A stretch of DNA of 64,000 bases from Photorhabdus caribbeanensis (GTDB taxonomy: Bacteria > Pseudomonadota > Gammaproteobacteria > Enterobacterales > Enterobacteriaceae). Both the position numbers and the translations under genes were made by a program. The notes below the pieces were generated by a model. It saw nothing but the letters and a program-made list of their open reading frames with translations, was not told the DNA's origin and did no database searches. The stretch lies in NCBI RefSeq assembly GCF_018448885.1, contig NZ_RCWB01000010.1, positions 25,566-89,565 of the forward strand, in the 5' to 3' direction. Position 1 is the first letter of the stretch. The number at the start of each line of letters is the position of its first letter. Positions 9,289-19,324 of the stretch are shown here, in pieces.

Positions 9289-9653
9289 GTTTTGTCCTCA
9301 TCCAGTTATCAAAACGAGTTACCTTGCTGAAATTAACTATAGCCAATAAATTAAAATCATGCTTATTTTTACTATAACCGTATAAGTCGCTGATTCTTGT
9401 AGCACTTTACTTGATATTCACTTTAAACTGGGATTTAAAGCAACATCTATCCTGTGCAGATCAGCTTTTCGGTGAAAAATGGATAACTTAAAATCAATTA
9501 TCGCCAAAATAAGTTCAATATTCTGTTTTAACAATAGAAAAATCCGATGCAAAATACCTGCACCGGATTATCACGTCAGTATTGAATAACATAATACCTA
9601 TTAAGCAATGAGTACTATGTGAAAACTGGTTTTTTCACTACTTAACAAGTCTT
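9289..9653. other. Intergenic region aqpZ-uspF
   Basis: 365 bp holding the aqpZ upstream region and the uspF terminator (9538-9569). No gene seen. Confidence 0.5.
9538..9569 (-). terminator. Probable terminator downstream of uspF
   Basis: Minus strand: AATCCGGTGCA pairs with TGCATCGGATT (one G-T pair), followed by a short T-run. It lies about 85 bases past the uspF stop. Confidence 0.65.
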
Positions 9654-10091
9654 TCATCTGACTACCAAAACTGAAATATTTGCATACCCGACAATCCCTG
9701 AAGCGTTTGAACCTAATAAATGGGTGGAAATATTAGGCCGCCGGGAACCAATAACAATTAAATCTGCTTTAATTTCACCTGCTGTCGATAATACCTTATC
9801 CCTCGGTGATCCAAAGGCTACAGAGAAAGAGACTCGCTCTTTTGGCAAGTCTATTTTCTCAGCCACTTTTGCCAATTCCTCTTCTGATCTTGCAATAGAT
9901 TTCTTGGCAAAAGAGTTGAGCAAGTCATAATGGTAACTATAACTAATTGAAAATCTTGATATATCAGGAACGGCATGGAAAAGATGTATATTAGCATCAG
10001 ATAACTTCGCTAAATACTCTGCATGTGCAATCGCTTTATCGGTCAATTCATCCTCTGAAATATCCACCGGTACTAAAATCATTTTGTACAT
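9654..10091 (-). CDS. uspF: Universal stress protein, UspF type
   Basis: 145 residues, starting at ATG 5 bases after GGAG (MYKMILVPVDIS). Single Usp domain: the N-terminal ILVPVD strand, then the ATP-binding signature G(S/x)RRPN...HLLGSNASGIVGYA (about 117-140) and the terminal VLVVR. This fits the nucleotide-binding UspF/UspG subgroup, whose members respond to growth arrest and stress. Its twin uspF pseudogene is at 10704, with a small membrane protein between them. Confidence 0.92.
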   Translation of the reverse strand: MYKMILVPVDISEDELTDKAIAHAEYLAKLSDANIHLFHAVPDISRFSISYSYHYDLLNSFAKKSIARSEEELAKVAEKIDLPKERVSFSVAFGSPRDKVLSTAGEIKADLIVIGSRRPNISTHLLGSNASGIVGYANISVLVVR

Positions 10092-10210
10092 ACGCACTCC
10101 TATATTTATATACCAAATTTAACTACTTCAATAAGTTTATAAAATACTCCTTTATTTGTTGTGAGTTATTTAACTAAATCAAATAAATTACAGTATAGCT
10201 CTATTTTTAA

Positions 10211-10549
10211 TCACTCAGAGTCAAGATGCCACTTATGTAATATTCGATGAATGAAAGGTGTTACAACAAGCCCCAAGGTAATAAAGAACACACTTTCCAA
10301 AAATACACCATATATCGCAATAAAATATTTACCGGATAAACTAACAGGAGCGGGATCTAAACCCTGCGACCCCAACATAGATAAAGCGTTCAGCAAAGAT
10401 TCAGAAAACGTATGCCCTTCTATCAGATAGAACCCCAGGACACCCGGAATTATTCCAATAAAGAAAAACGTTGCAGCAATAAGGTAAAAACGTACCACCC
10501 GCCATAAAAAATGGTCCAGACGAATCAGTTTATCAGTAAATTTTTCCAT
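10211..10549 (-). CDS. Small two-helix membrane protein
   Basis: 112 residues with two hydrophobic helices (about 18-43 and 78-100) separated by a loop with LLNALSMLGSQGLDP. That arrangement, helix / short amphipathic re-entrant-like segment / helix, resembles a small channel, but no TVGYG-type filter is present. It lies between two uspF-type genes on the same strand, with about 120-155 bp on each side, so a stress-related role is a guess. Not assigned to a family. Confidence 0.7.
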   Translation of the reverse strand: MEKFTDKLIRLDHFLWRVVRFYLIAATFFFIGIIPGVLGFYLIEGHTFSESLLNALSMLGSQGLDPAPVSLSGKYFIAIYGVFLESVFFITLGLVVTPFIHRILHKWHLDSE

Positions 10550-10659
10550 AATTATTGCATCCTCAACAATTCTACGAAACTTTATGCAATCTCAATGAAA
10601 ATGAAGTCAGAGAAAATTTAATAAAAATAGAGCAACACAGCGTTAACCAAAACATATCT

Positions 10660-10684
10660 AGCAAGCCATCCGAAGATGGCTAGC
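10660..10684 (-). terminator. Hairpin with TTCG loop after the second uspF
   Basis: Minus-strand stem AGCCATC / GATGGCT closed by a TTCG loop, 19 bases past the stop of the uspF pseudogene. The following T-run is interrupted, so termination strength is uncertain. Confidence 0.55.
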
Positions 10685-10703
10685 CAATCTCTCCCATTAC
10701 ACC

Positions 10704-11131
10704 TTATCTGATAACCAAAACAGATGTTGTCGAATATTTAACAACACCAGACGCATTAGATCCTAGCAAGTGCGTTGTAATATTGGGCCTTCTGGACCCA
10801 ATAACAATAAGATCAGCATTAATTTCTGTAGCTGCTGCTGTTATTTCATCTCTTGGCGACCCAAATGCAATGGAATAGGATAACCTGTCATCAGGAAAAT
10901 CGATGGTATCAAGCAGCGTTTTCAAATCATCTTCGGCTTTAATTGTCGCTTTATCCTTAATTTCATCATATCCCAACGAATATGCATTAACGATTGCTGA
11001 TGAAATTGGCAGTACATGAAGAATATGGAGCCTCGCACCTGTTTTTTTGCCAAAGACAGTGCATGCTTAACAGCTTTACTCGTTAGTTCATCTTCTGAAA
11101 TATCTACCGGTACTAAAATAGTTTTGTACAT
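10704..11131 (-). pseudogene. uspF: Second uspF, frameshifted in an A-run
   Basis: Paralogue of the gene at 9654. The N-terminal part (MYKTILVPVDISEDELTSKAV) and the C-terminal part (from GYDEIKDKATIK to SVLVIR) are intact but in different frames. The break is at a run of seven A after the codons for SLA (complement of the T-run at 11042-11048). With eight A the reading continues as AKKTGARLHILHVLPIS, which is what the family expects. One base is therefore missing. A sequencing error or a slippery, phase-variable site are alternatives to a true pseudogene. Confidence 0.8.
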
Positions 11132-11158
11132 ACGCACGCTCCTATATTTACATACCAA

Positions 11159-11699
11159 ACCAAGCTACTACATTTAGTATACTCTATATCTTGTTAATTA
11201 CTATGAGTTATTCAACTATATAGACACAATGATAAAAATCAAGAAAATCACTTATATTTCATATTGATATAAAAACATTACCCATATCATTCACATAGAA
11301 TTAACATTCATAAAAGTAAAAACCAATCATTATCATGATAATGAATCTATTATTGTTTGTCATCAATGATGATTACATGACTTATCTGCAAAATAAAAAG
11401 TTAATTGATACCTTTTTTCAATATATCATTCTGTATATAACGATAAAATAACAATTATAAATTAAAGATTTTTCACAAATCATTCTCCTTCGCGTACCTT
11501 TCTCTATAACAGGACAATTAATATCATTTTTAATTTTTTTATATTACATCTTTAGTTTCATACAGTTATACTAATTTAATGCGCATAATAATATATTTTT
11601 CCAAAAAAACATTATGAAAATAAATGCTGGTCATTTCAACACGTAGCAAAAGCGGGATATACAGGGGCAACAACATTAACCCCTGAGATGAGGCCCGCC
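11159..11699. other. Intergenic region uspF relic-yecF
   Basis: 541 bp, very AT-rich, no gene seen. At 11328-11343 there is a perfect 16-base palindrome (CATTATCATGATAATG) with ATTATC and GATAAT units. The order of the units is opposite to a classical Fur box, so no regulator is assigned. Confidence 0.4.
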
Positions 11700-11930
11700 T
11701 CACTGCCGATATAACGCTTTTATTTGCTGAACCGTATTTTCAAATATCTTCGCCTGTTTTTCATCTCCCATTTCTGCAATAACACGTTCCAAATTCAGTA
11801 CAACTTTCCCTGCATGAGCTTGCCCCATAGTTTTAAGAATGGAAGCTAACAGAACTTTCAAACATGCCACCTCTGCTGCCAGGGTTTCAGTATCGGATGA
11901 AGAAATTAAATCGATTTTATTCATAGTCAT
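11700..11930 (-). CDS. yecF: YecF-like protein (DUF2594)
   Basis: 76-residue cytoplasmic protein of unknown function. It aligns end to end with E. coli YecF: LAAEVACLKVLLASILKTMGQAHAGKVVL, then the ending QIKALYRQ. It is transcribed divergently from uvrY, as in E. coli, which supports orthology. Start may be at MTMNK or two residues later at MNK. Confidence 0.88.
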   Translation of the reverse strand: MTMNKIDLISSSDTETLAAEVACLKVLLASILKTMGQAHAGKVVLNLERVIAEMGDEKQAKIFENTVQQIKALYRQ

Positions 11931-12358
11931 TACCCGTTTACGTATTAATTACATTATGGAAATAATAATTATACCACATAGTTTATCCCCTATTTTTATA
12001 CATTTTCCAAATAGATCTACGCAAAAAAACGTTAAATTATTGTTAAAACCATTTATTTTATAAATATTTATTTAGTTATTAATTTTATCATAATCAGAAT
12101 ATACAGGATGTTCTTATTACAAATAAACAAAACTTGCCATTGTATAAAATAATTCCCTTTTGTCTTTGGAAGAGATAAGTATAATATTCATATTCCTGAT
12201 GAACTTTTAGGATAATTTATCTATTCTATTGTTTTATATAATCTTTACTAAAAGTCAAAAAATAGGCAATTGAAGTTAACTTTTCTGGAACAAATTCAAT
12301 ACACAAGCAATATCAATGAAGCTCATGTATGAGCATAGAGCCAATTGGAGACACTTTT
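11931..12358. other. Divergent yecF-uvrY control region
   Basis: About 400 bp of AT-rich sequence between divergent genes. It must hold both promoters; I could not single out reliable -35/-10 pairs. The uvrY ribosome binding site GGAG is at 12347-12350. Confidence 0.45.
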
Positions 12359-13024
12359 TTGATAAATGTTTTGTTAGTCGATGATCATGAGCTGATCAGA
12401 GTTGGTGTAAAACGTATTCTTGATGACGTAAAAGGGATAACAGTAACAGGAGAAGCTAACTGTGGTGAAGAGGCGATAAAGTGGTGCCGGGCTAATAAAG
12501 TAGATATCGTGTTAATGGATATGAACATGCCAGGCATGGGTGGACTGGAGGCAACAAAAAGAATCCTGCGTTACTGTCCCGATGTCCGTGTCATCATGTT
12601 GACTATCTATACTGAAAATCCTTTGCCAATGAAGGTGATGCAGGCGGGCGCCAGAGGATATCTCAGTAAAGCCTCTACCCCTCAGGACATGGTTAATGCA
12701 ATTCGTGCGGTTAATGCTGGTCAACGCTATATCGCCCCCGATATTGCTCAACAGATGGCCCTTAGCCAGATTAGCCCACAGCAAGACAATCCATTAAGTT
12801 GTCTGTCTGATCGTGAATTACAGATTATGTTGATGATCACGAAAGGACAAAAGGTGAGTGATATCTCCGAACAACTTAATCTTAGCCCAAAAACCGTCAA
12901 TAGCTATCGTTACCGAATGTTTAGTAAACTAAATATCAGTGGTGATGTAGAATTAACACATATGGCAATACGTTATGGGCTATTCGACACAGAGAGTCTA
13001 TTAAATAGTGACGGAACAATTTGA
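12359..13024 (+). CDS. uvrY: Response regulator UvrY (GacA type)
   Basis: 221-residue NarL/FixJ-type response regulator, partner of the sensor BarA, controlling Csr small RNAs in enterobacteria. Receiver domain: [13 protein letters not shown] (acidic pocket), phosphoacceptor Asp in [10 protein letters not shown], then TIYTENPLP and the Lys switch in YLSKAS. C-terminal LuxR-type [19 protein letters not shown] and [19 protein letters not shown]. The start chosen is TTG at 12359, 8 bases after GGAG and giving the family N-terminus (M)[11 protein letters not shown]. An in-frame ATG at 12329 has no ribosome site. Overlaps uvrC by 17 bp. Confidence 0.95.
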   Translation: MINVLLVDDHELIRVGVKRILDDVKGITVTGEANCGEEAIKWCRANKVDIVLMDMNMPGMGGLEATKRILRYCPDVRVIMLTIYTENPLPMKVMQAGARGYLSKASTPQDMVNAIRAVNAGQRYIAPDIAQQMALSQISPQQDNPLSCLSDRELQIMLMITKGQKVSDISEQLNLSPKTVNSYRYRMFSKLNISGDVELTHMAIRYGLFDTESLLNSDGTI

Positions 13025-14840
13025 TTCAAAAACATTTTTACAAACCGTAACCAGTCAGCCTGGTGTTTATCGTATGTATGACACCTCAGGTACGGTTATT
13101 TATGTCGGTAAAGCTAAGGACTTAAAAAAACGGCTTGCCAGTTACTTCCGTGCACAGGTTGCCAGTCGTAAAACCGAATCTCTGGTTAAAAACATTGTTC
13201 AAATAGATGTTACTGTCACGCATACTGAAACAGAAGCACTGTTACTGGAGCATAATTACATTAAGCTCTATCAACCCCGATATAACGTTCTACTGCGAGA
13301 TGACAAATCCTACCCTTACATTTTTCTCAGCGCAGATAAACACCCACGGCTGGCAACACATCGGGGAGCTAAACATTGCAAAGGTGAATATTTCGGCCCG
13401 TTTCCAAACGCTCATGCGGTACGAGAATCATTAATCTTACTGCAAAAACTTTTTCCTATTCGGCAATGTGAGGATAGTGTCTACCGCAATCGCTCGCGAC
13501 CATGCTTGCAATACCAAATTGGCCGCTGTCTTGGGCCTTGCGTTAAAGGGCTGGTAAGTGACGAAGAGTATCAACAACAAGTTGATTATATTCGTCTGTT
13601 TCTTTCAGGCAAAGATCAGCAAGTTTTAACCAGATTAATTAACCGAATGGAACAAGCCAGCCAGCAATTGAAATTTGAAGATGCAGCAAGATATCGTGAT
13701 CAAATCCAGGCCGTTCGTCAGGTCACTGAAAGACAATTTGTTTCAGGAACAGACGATGACCTAGATGTTATCAGTGTTGCCTTTGACGCGGGCATGGCTT
13801 GTCTACACGTACTGTTTATACGTCAGGGCAAAGTACTGGGTAGCCGGAGTTACTACCCTAAAGTCCCGATGGGGACAAAACTTGATGAGATTGTACAAAC
13901 ATTCCTTGGACAATTTTATTTACAGGGCAGCCAAAATCGGACTTTACCCTCAGAAATTTTGCTGGATTTTACCTTGCCAGAGAAAGACATTTTGTCTGAC
14001 TCTTTATCTGAAATATCCGGGCGAAAAATTCAGATTCAAACCCGCCCCCGTGGAGACAAAGCCCGTTATCTGAAACTCGCTCGCACAAATGCAACAACAG
14101 CCCTCACGACCCGCTTATCGCAACAATCAACTATTCACCAAAGATTAGACTCTCTCGCCGAATTAGTTAAGTTAGCAAAAATTCAGAGAATGGAATGTTT
14201 TGACATTAGCCACACTATGGGGGAACAAACCGTTGCATCCTGTGTCGTTTTTGATAGCAATGGCCCACTACGTTCTGAATATCGGCGCTATAATATCAGT
14301 GGTATTACTCCCGGTGATGATTACGCTGCCATGAATCAAGTATTACGCCGTCGATATGGAAAGGCATTAGATGAATCAAAAATTCCCGACATTATTTTCA
14401 TCGATGGTGGTAAAGGGCAATTAGCTCAGGCAATAGATGTCTTTCAGTCTCTTGATGTTGGATGGGATAAAACGCGCCCTCAATTGATAGGTGTTGCCAA
14501 AGGCAGTGATCGCAAAGCTGGGCTTGAAACACTATTTTTCACGACGGAAGATAAAGGTATCGCATTACCGCCGGACTCTCCCGCTCTGCATGTAATTCAG
14601 CATATTCGTGACGAATCACATAATCATGCAATAACCGGGCACCGCCAACGTAGAGCTAAAGTTAGAAACACCAGTACACTGGAATCTATTGAAGGAGTTG
14701 GGCCCAAACGCCGACAAATGTTATTGAAATACATGGGAGGTTTGCAGCCTTTACGTAACGCAAGTGTCGAAGAGATCGCAAAAGTACCGACTATTTCCTA
14801 TGCATTAGCAGAAAAAATTTATAATGCATTGAAACACTAA
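13008..14840 (+). CDS. uvrC: Excinuclease ABC subunit C
   Basis: 610 residues, full length. UvrC makes both incisions in nucleotide excision repair. The N-terminal GIY-YIG nuclease ([19 protein letters not shown]) makes the 3' cut. A UVR motif lies around residue 205-240 ([20 protein letters not shown]). The RNase H-like domain ([22 protein letters not shown]) makes the 5' cut, and tandem helix-hairpin-helix motifs ([29 protein letters not shown]) end the protein. Start GTG at 13008 inside the end of uvrY, suggesting translational coupling. Confidence 0.97.
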   Translation: MTEQFDSKTFLQTVTSQPGVYRMYDTSGTVIYVGKAKDLKKRLASYFRAQVASRKTESLVKNIVQIDVTVTHTETEALLLEHNYIKLYQPRYNVLLRDDKSYPYIFLSADKHPRLATHRGAKHCKGEYFGPFPNAHAVRESLILLQKLFPIRQCEDSVYRNRSRPCLQYQIGRCLGPCVKGLVSDEEYQQQVDYIRLFLSGKDQQVLTRLINRMEQASQQLKFEDAARYRDQIQAVRQVTERQFVSGTDDDLDVISVAFDAGMACLHVLFIRQGKVLGSRSYYPKVPMGTKLDEIVQTFLGQFYLQGSQNRTLPSEILLDFTLPEKDILSDSLSEISGRKIQIQTRPRGDKARYLKLARTNATTALTTRLSQQSTIHQRLDSLAELVKLAKIQRMECFDISHTMGEQTVASCVVFDSNGPLRSEYRRYNISGITPGDDYAAMNQVLRRRYGKALDESKIPDIIFIDGGKGQLAQAIDVFQSLDVGWDKTRPQLIGVAKGSDRKAGLETLFFTTEDKGIALPPDSPALHVIQHIRDESHNHAITGHRQRRAKVRNTSTLESIEGVGPKRRQMLLKYMGGLQPLRNASVEEIAKVPTISYALAEKIYNALKH

Positions 14841-14897
14841 GTACATTGATGCACCATACTTATAAATTCCACTATAGCCAGATAGTTAAGAAGCACT

Positions 14898-15446
14898 ATG
14901 CAATTAAATATACCAACATGGCTCACTCTATTTCGTATCGTCCTGATCCCATTTTTTGTCTTGGCATTTTATTTGCCATTCACATGGGCGCCGATGGTTT
15001 GTGCCATAATTTTTGTTGTCGCTGCGGCGACAGATTGGTTTGACGGTTTTCTCGCCCGCCTTTGGAAACAGACAACTCGCTTTGGCGCATTTCTTGATCC
15101 TGTCGCGGACAAAATCATGGTTGCTGCCGCGTTGGTCTTAGTTTCCGAGCATTACCATACATGGTGGATAACTCTCCCCGCAGCAACCATGATAGCACGT
15201 GAAATTATCATCTCTTCTCTTAGAGAATGGATGGCTGAATTAGGTAAACGCAGTAGTGTTGCCGTTTCCTGGATGGGTAAGGTAAAAACGACAGCACAGA
15301 TGGCGGCGTTAATTGCTTTATTATGGCGCCCTAATTTTGAATTCGAATTGGGTGGATTCATATTACTTTATGTTGCTACGGTGATGACATTTTGGTCAAT
15401 GTTTCAATATCTAAACGCGGCCTGGTCTGATTTGCGTGAAGCTTGA
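14898..15446 (+). CDS. pgsA: Phosphatidylglycerophosphate synthase
   Basis: 182-residue inner-membrane enzyme joining CDP-diacylglycerol and glycerol-3-phosphate, the first committed step to phosphatidylglycerol and cardiolipin. The CDP-alcohol phosphatidyltransferase motif is complete: DG..AR........G...D...D in [10 protein letters not shown] through [11 protein letters not shown]. Several membrane helices are present. It follows uvrC by 57 bp, as in E. coli. Confidence 0.97.
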   Translation: MQLNIPTWLTLFRIVLIPFFVLAFYLPFTWAPMVCAIIFVVAAATDWFDGFLARLWKQTTRFGAFLDPVADKIMVAAALVLVSEHYHTWWITLPAATMIAREIIISSLREWMAELGKRSSVAVSWMGKVKTTAQMAALIALLWRPNFEFELGGFILLYVATVMTFWSMFQYLNAAWSDLREA

Positions 15447-15590
15447 TCGAAATGACGTAAAAACCATCGAACAAACACAGAGTAACAATAATTGTGTTGA
15501 CTCGATACGTGAAGTAAGTAGAATGCAACGCATCGAACGGCACATGAGATTTACGAAAACAAATAAGTAAATCAGCCAGTTCAAAGCGGT

Positions 15591-15666
<76 letters not shown>

Positions 15667-15726
15667 AGTTACTAGTTAGAAAGATGGTTAGTAGCTGAAT
15701 GGCGATTAGTTAGCTGAATATAGAAG

Positions 15727-15800
15727 GGCGCGTTGGCAGAGTGGCCATGCAGCGGATTGCAAATCCGTCAACCTCGGTTCGACTCCGGGACGCGCCTCCA
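15727..15800 (+). tRNA. cysT: tRNA-Cys (GCA)
   Basis: 74 bases with encoded CCA. Acceptor GGCGCGT / ACGCGCC, anticodon GCA within GGATTGCAAATCC, T-loop TTCGACT. Confidence 0.96.
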
Positions 15801-15806
15801 GATTCA

Positions 15807-15893
15807 GCCCAGGTGGTGAAATCGGTAGACACAAGGGATTTAAAATCCCTCGGCTGTAAGGCTGTGCGGGTTCAAGTCCCGCCCTGGGCACCA
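15807..15893 (+). tRNA. leuZ: tRNA-Leu (TAA)
   Basis: 87 bases with a long variable arm and encoded CCA. Anticodon TAA at 15841-15843 in AGGGATTTAAAATCCCT. Last of the triplet. No duplicated tRNA 3' end that would mark an integrated element was seen downstream. Confidence 0.96.
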
Positions 15894-15931
15894 AATAAAA
15901 ACTTGCTGTAAAACAGTGAGTTAGGGAAAAG

Positions 15932-15958
15932 AAAAAGCCACCTTGCGGTGGCTTTTTT
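15932..15958 (+). terminator. Terminator of the uvrY-tRNA unit
   Basis: AAGCCACC / GGTGGCTT stem with a TTGC loop followed by six T, 38 bases after tRNA-Leu. Confidence 0.9.
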
Positions 15959-16150
15959 GTATTTCGAGATTACATGAAAATGGTGAAGTGGCGGCAGAAT
16001 GGCGGTGCTGTATAAATCAACACTATCTATTTCAGGCAATCTCTCCCCTATCGAAGCATCATCAGAAAAATCTTTTTCATATAAAAAAGTTAAGTAATGA
16101 TTACTACATTACTGTGAAACCTATTTATTGGCAGAGTTAGCAGAAAATTA

Positions 16151-16549
16151 TTATCTTTTTATATAATTCATGAGCCTTTTTAGGAACGATTTTTTTATTT
16201 CAGATTGATTTGACTTAGCCCATGACGGATTTTCTAAATCCGTTGGAAGTAAGTATAGACGATCATCGTCATCAACAACTTTTGCATTAAGTTTTTCGGC
16301 TATCTGTAACATCTTACAATATAGAGCTGTATCGGGGTGTTTTGTATGTATGTTCCCATCAGACCAATTCAGCCAAGGTTCTTCATAGACGCTTTTCCCT
16401 GTCCACCTAGCATGAAACTGACCATTTCTTTCATCAATGAATAATTCGTCATCTTTAGCCACTAATGCGAGCCACTCATCGCTACTAATCTGGCAATCTT
16501 CATTCATTGAGAAGCATTCAGCTCTTGTTATATGAAGCTCCCACCCCAT
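16151..16549 (-). CDS. Conserved hypothetical protein
   Basis: 132 residues, soluble and acidic with a basic tail. It starts MGWELHITRAE and contains YEEPWLNWSDGNIHTKHPDTAL and a central ISSDEWLALVAKDDEL. I recognise the pattern from uncharacterised bacterial proteins that open with MGW(D/E)LHITRA, but no function is known to me. An immunity-protein role would fit the size and its place next to accessory genes, but nothing here proves it. RBS AGGAG precedes the start. Confidence 0.75.
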   Translation of the reverse strand: MGWELHITRAECFSMNEDCQISSDEWLALVAKDDELFIDERNGQFHARWTGKSVYEEPWLNWSDGNIHTKHPDTALYCKMLQIAEKLNAKVVDDDDRLYLLPTDLENPSWAKSNQSEIKKSFLKRLMNYIKR

Positions 16550-16583
16550 AATTACTCCTTAATTATTTGAAAAATACAGCAGT

Positions 16584-16604
16584 AAAAGGCCACCGCAAGG
16601 TGGC
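16584..16604 (-). terminator. Minus-strand terminator after decayed fibre genes
   Basis: GCCACC / GGTGGC stem with a four-base loop (GCAA on plus, TTGC on minus), followed on the minus strand by four T. It lies downstream of the decayed fibre/assembly pair at 16698-17610. Confidence 0.7.
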
Positions 16605-16697
16605 TCAGACCGCTGACAAACTACATTTAAAATAACGAGGATTGTTTCTTTTTCCGTGATGGAAATCACTATTCACTATATCCTTTCATTATACTTT

Positions 16698-16900
16698 TTA
16701 CCTCGGCTGTTCTGGCCATTCAATGTCGGAAGCCAGCGAAATATTTACTCTATTGAGCACTATCCTGTATTTTCTCCATTCCAACAGAGCAGCTTTCTCT
16801 GCTTCGGTAGCGATATCTAAATCAACAGCATCTTGCAGTAATACAATGGATTCATTCGCGTGTCGTAAACGATTTTTCCACTTTTGTTCTGCCGTTATGC
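16698..16900 (-). pseudogene. Tail-fibre assembly gene relic
   Basis: Minus-strand relic of the assembly protein. The C-terminal part reads RHANESIVLLQDAV..DIATEAEKAALLEW..ILNRVNISLAS..EWPEQPR and matches the assembly half of 22279-23760 closely. The N-terminus jumps from about the first five codons straight to this region, so about 140 residues are deleted. It directly follows the decayed fibre gene. Confidence 0.8.
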
Positions 16901-16906
16901 TGTATG

Positions 16907-17610
16907 CTACGCTCTCACTATGTAATTAAATGCTATGTTGCGGGGCCTTGATACCCCTATAAATGCAGAATTCGCAACCCAGTCTGCCTGAGCTTTACAA
17001 TATACAGCTTTTACCGAAGTATTGTTATTTTGGGGAATATCCCACTGCAAATTTTTGAGCTCATTGCGTGAAGAGATAATAATAAAATTACCAGCCCAAT
17101 CAACATTCTGTACCAAATAAGCTCTTTCCTGCCACGACAATATTGAACGAGACGGATCCACATTTCGGCCACTGTCCCAACCACGGATAAATTCTCCCCT
17201 TAAATCGAGTAATCTGCCGTCAGGATAAACTTCTGCTAACTTTGGGTACTGCAATTTATTGAAAAATGCACCGTTACAAACGAGGTAGTTGATAGGTGGA
17301 TTAGGGTAACGGCCACAGGATGGGGGAACCCACAGGTATATTAATTTCTTCACGTAATGAATTTATTACTTCCTGAACAAGCTTTTGTGTAATCGCTATT
17401 GCCAACCACATTTGTAAATTGGACAACGCCTTTTTGAGTTAATGAAGCACTGGGAATGTCTGTTGTCATTTTTTGTTCCAACGCGCTATCTAATTGAGCG
17501 GTGAGTTTCTCTATATTCCCATCATCCAGAACATCATTATATTTTTCTTGGCTAATTACATTAGCATTATTGCCAATAGAAAAAGCTTTAAAATCATTTT
17601 TTTGACTCAT
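16907..17610 (-). pseudogene. Decayed collar-type tail-fibre gene
   Basis: Copy of the fibre half of 22279-23760. The N-terminal MSQKNDFKAFSIGNNANV is intact, then about 43 residues are missing in frame (EKY joins NDVLDDGN). A frameshift near 17395 follows NVVGNSD, and another near 17340-17310 loses the PVGSPIPWPL part of the collar. The rest (NYLVCNGAFF, PDLRGEF-like LLDLRGEFIRGWD, RPRNIAFNYIVRA) is readable. Its stop codon lies just before the assembly relic, unlike the fused copy. Clearly non-functional. Confidence 0.88.
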
Positions 17611-17700
17611 GCATTTACTCCTTAAGTAAAATAATATTTTTATAATCAACATATTTAATTACTGTAAAAACAATCCACCTGTAATTTATTAAAGTTAAAA

Positions 17701-17769
17701 TCCAACTCAGAAATAATAGCAATACAGCATTCCTATTTATTAGGAGGTTGGCCGTTTTTATATAATTGG
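17701..17769 (-). promoter_or_regulatory. Conserved fibre upstream element (decayed copy)
   Basis: Same element as at 23851-23919, still ending in tttttatataattgg, upstream of a fibre gene that is no longer functional. The first half (tccaactcag) has diverged. Confidence 0.45.
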
Positions 17770-17838
17770 AATCAATAAGAAATTAAATATCTTAGAGTCA
17801 AAAATATATCCAAGCCATTTATATTTAATATCTGGAAA

Positions 17839-17943
17839 CTATTCTTCTCTTATTCCCTCTATCTCCTTCTTCAACTCCTTCTGGTTTAAATTCCAAACTG
17901 AATCTTCCGGCATTTGGATACGAATATCTAAACGATAATGTTG
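17839..17943 (-). pseudogene. Relic of long-form tail-fibre tip
   Basis: Minus strand reads LDIRIQMPEDSVWNLNQKEL and a few more residues to a stop at 17839, matching the C-terminus of the fibre at 5328. The rest of that gene is absent. The same relic lies in the same place upstream of the fused fibre (24000-24180), so it was duplicated with the neighbouring genes. Confidence 0.75.
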
Positions 17944-18613
17944 ACCATATTTCTACTCGAAAATGCTGTTAATACAATATCTCAATTCTATAACACATTG
18001 CCTGGTCATTGGCAGCTTTTAATAATATTTGGAACTACTTCTAATGCATTATTACCATTACTAATCTATTGTCACTGTTATTTTCTTTTTTAGAAAGTCA
18101 AAGAATCCCCCTCGTTTATGTATATTGTTCTACCCATCAAACACCATCATCCAAGGTATTACTATTTTCTTAATAGTTAATTGCGTTATCACTAATAAGC
18201 TATGACAAAATATCACCCGCGCTACAGGCTATAGTTACTACTGCTATATAGGTACCTTATTTCATGGTATCAGTTAGAGTTAAAAGAATTTTTATAAACT
18301 AATCAACTCTCTCCCCTATACTTGAAACCACGTAATCATTTGTTCTGAGATTGCAATTTATTATCTTTCTGTTTGCCGTATTACCTTCCTGAAAGTGATA
18401 TATACCCTTTTTTGTTCCACTGGTGAACCACCCAATCCCTAATGCTTAGCATTTTGACTAACACTGGTATGCCGCCAACTTCTTTTATTGGCATATCCAA
18501 TATATTCATAAAAGTTTTATTTTTTTACTAACAACAAACAAAATACAATAAACACTTTAAAAATAAAGTTTTGCTTGCTATAAAAATAAAAGCCTCGCTT
18601 GTATATTTAAGGC
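17944..18613. other. Intergenic region before the repressor
   Basis: 670 bp without a readable gene; probably eroded fibre sequence on its left. The last 70 bp hold the repressor promoter region, with two similar segments (gcttgctataaaa and gcttgtatattta), possibly operator or promoter elements. Confidence 0.4.
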
Positions 18614-19315
18614 ATGAAAACAATGCACGAAAGAATCAAGCAAGCTCGGCTTGCAAAAAAACTAACTCAAGCTGAACTAGCAGATATGCTTGGAGTTACT
18701 CCACAGTCTGTACAGCAGTGGGAATCAAGCACAGAACCAAGAAAATCAAAGCTAACAACATTAGCATCTATCCTTAACACCGATGTGAACTGGCTTTTAT
18801 TTGGTGAAACACTCAAAAAGGGTACGAACCAAGTTCCACCTGAAAGCGAGTGGACAACTATTACGCAATGGGACAGTAACATGCCACTAGATGGCAATGA
18901 GGTGAAGGTGCCGTTCTTAAAGGATATTGAATTCGCATGCGGCAATGGTGGATGTATTGATGCAGATTATAACAGCTTTAAGTTAAGATTTTCTAAAGCA
19001 ACATTAAGCAGAATTGGCGCACCTGCTGACGGCTCTACAATTGTTTGTTTTCCTGCTAAGGGCGACAGCATGGAGCCAGTTATCCCAGATGGAACAGCTA
19101 TAGCAATAGATATCTCTAATAAGAAAATTATTGATGGAAAAGTATATGCAATTGAACAGGATGGGTTAAAGCGTCTTAAATGTCTTTACAGACGCCCAAG
19201 AGGAAAATTACTTATCAGAAGTTATAACCGTGATGAATACGAAGATGAAGTTGCAGATGAAGATCAAGTGAACATCATCGGAAGAATGTTCTGGTATTCC
19301 GTTTTAGATTACTAA
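18614..19315 (+). CDS. Phage-type repressor, HTH plus S24 peptidase domain
   Basis: 233 residues. An XRE-type HTH (about 6-61: RIKQARLAKKLTQAELADMLGVTPQSVQQWE) binds DNA. A LexA/CI-type S24 domain follows, with nucleophile Ser152 in GDSMEP and the basic Lys in GLKRLKCL (about 186-189). A likely self-cleavage site is IEFACGNGG (around 108-110). Such repressors control lysogeny and are inactivated after DNA damage. No divergent cro-like gene or other lysis/replication genes remain, so it is a survivor of a prophage or a stand-alone regulator. The next gene starts 9 bp downstream. Confidence 0.9.
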   Translation: MKTMHERIKQARLAKKLTQAELADMLGVTPQSVQQWESSTEPRKSKLTTLASILNTDVNWLLFGETLKKGTNQVPPESEWTTITQWDSNMPLDGNEVKVPFLKDIEFACGNGGCIDADYNSFKLRFSKATLSRIGAPADGSTIVCFPAKGDSMEPVIPDGTAIAIDISNKKIIDGKVYAIEQDGLKRLKCLYRRPRGKLLIRSYNRDEYEDEVADEDQVNIIGRMFWYSVLDY

Positions 19316-19324
19316 GGTTATGGA

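Noticed and set aside
11328-11343. Possible Fur box
   Set aside because: The hexamers ATTATC and GATAAT are in the wrong order for a standard Fur site and no iron gene is adjacent.
18667-18945. 92-codon minus-strand frame
   Set aside because: Antisense to the HTH of the S24 repressor, no independent support.
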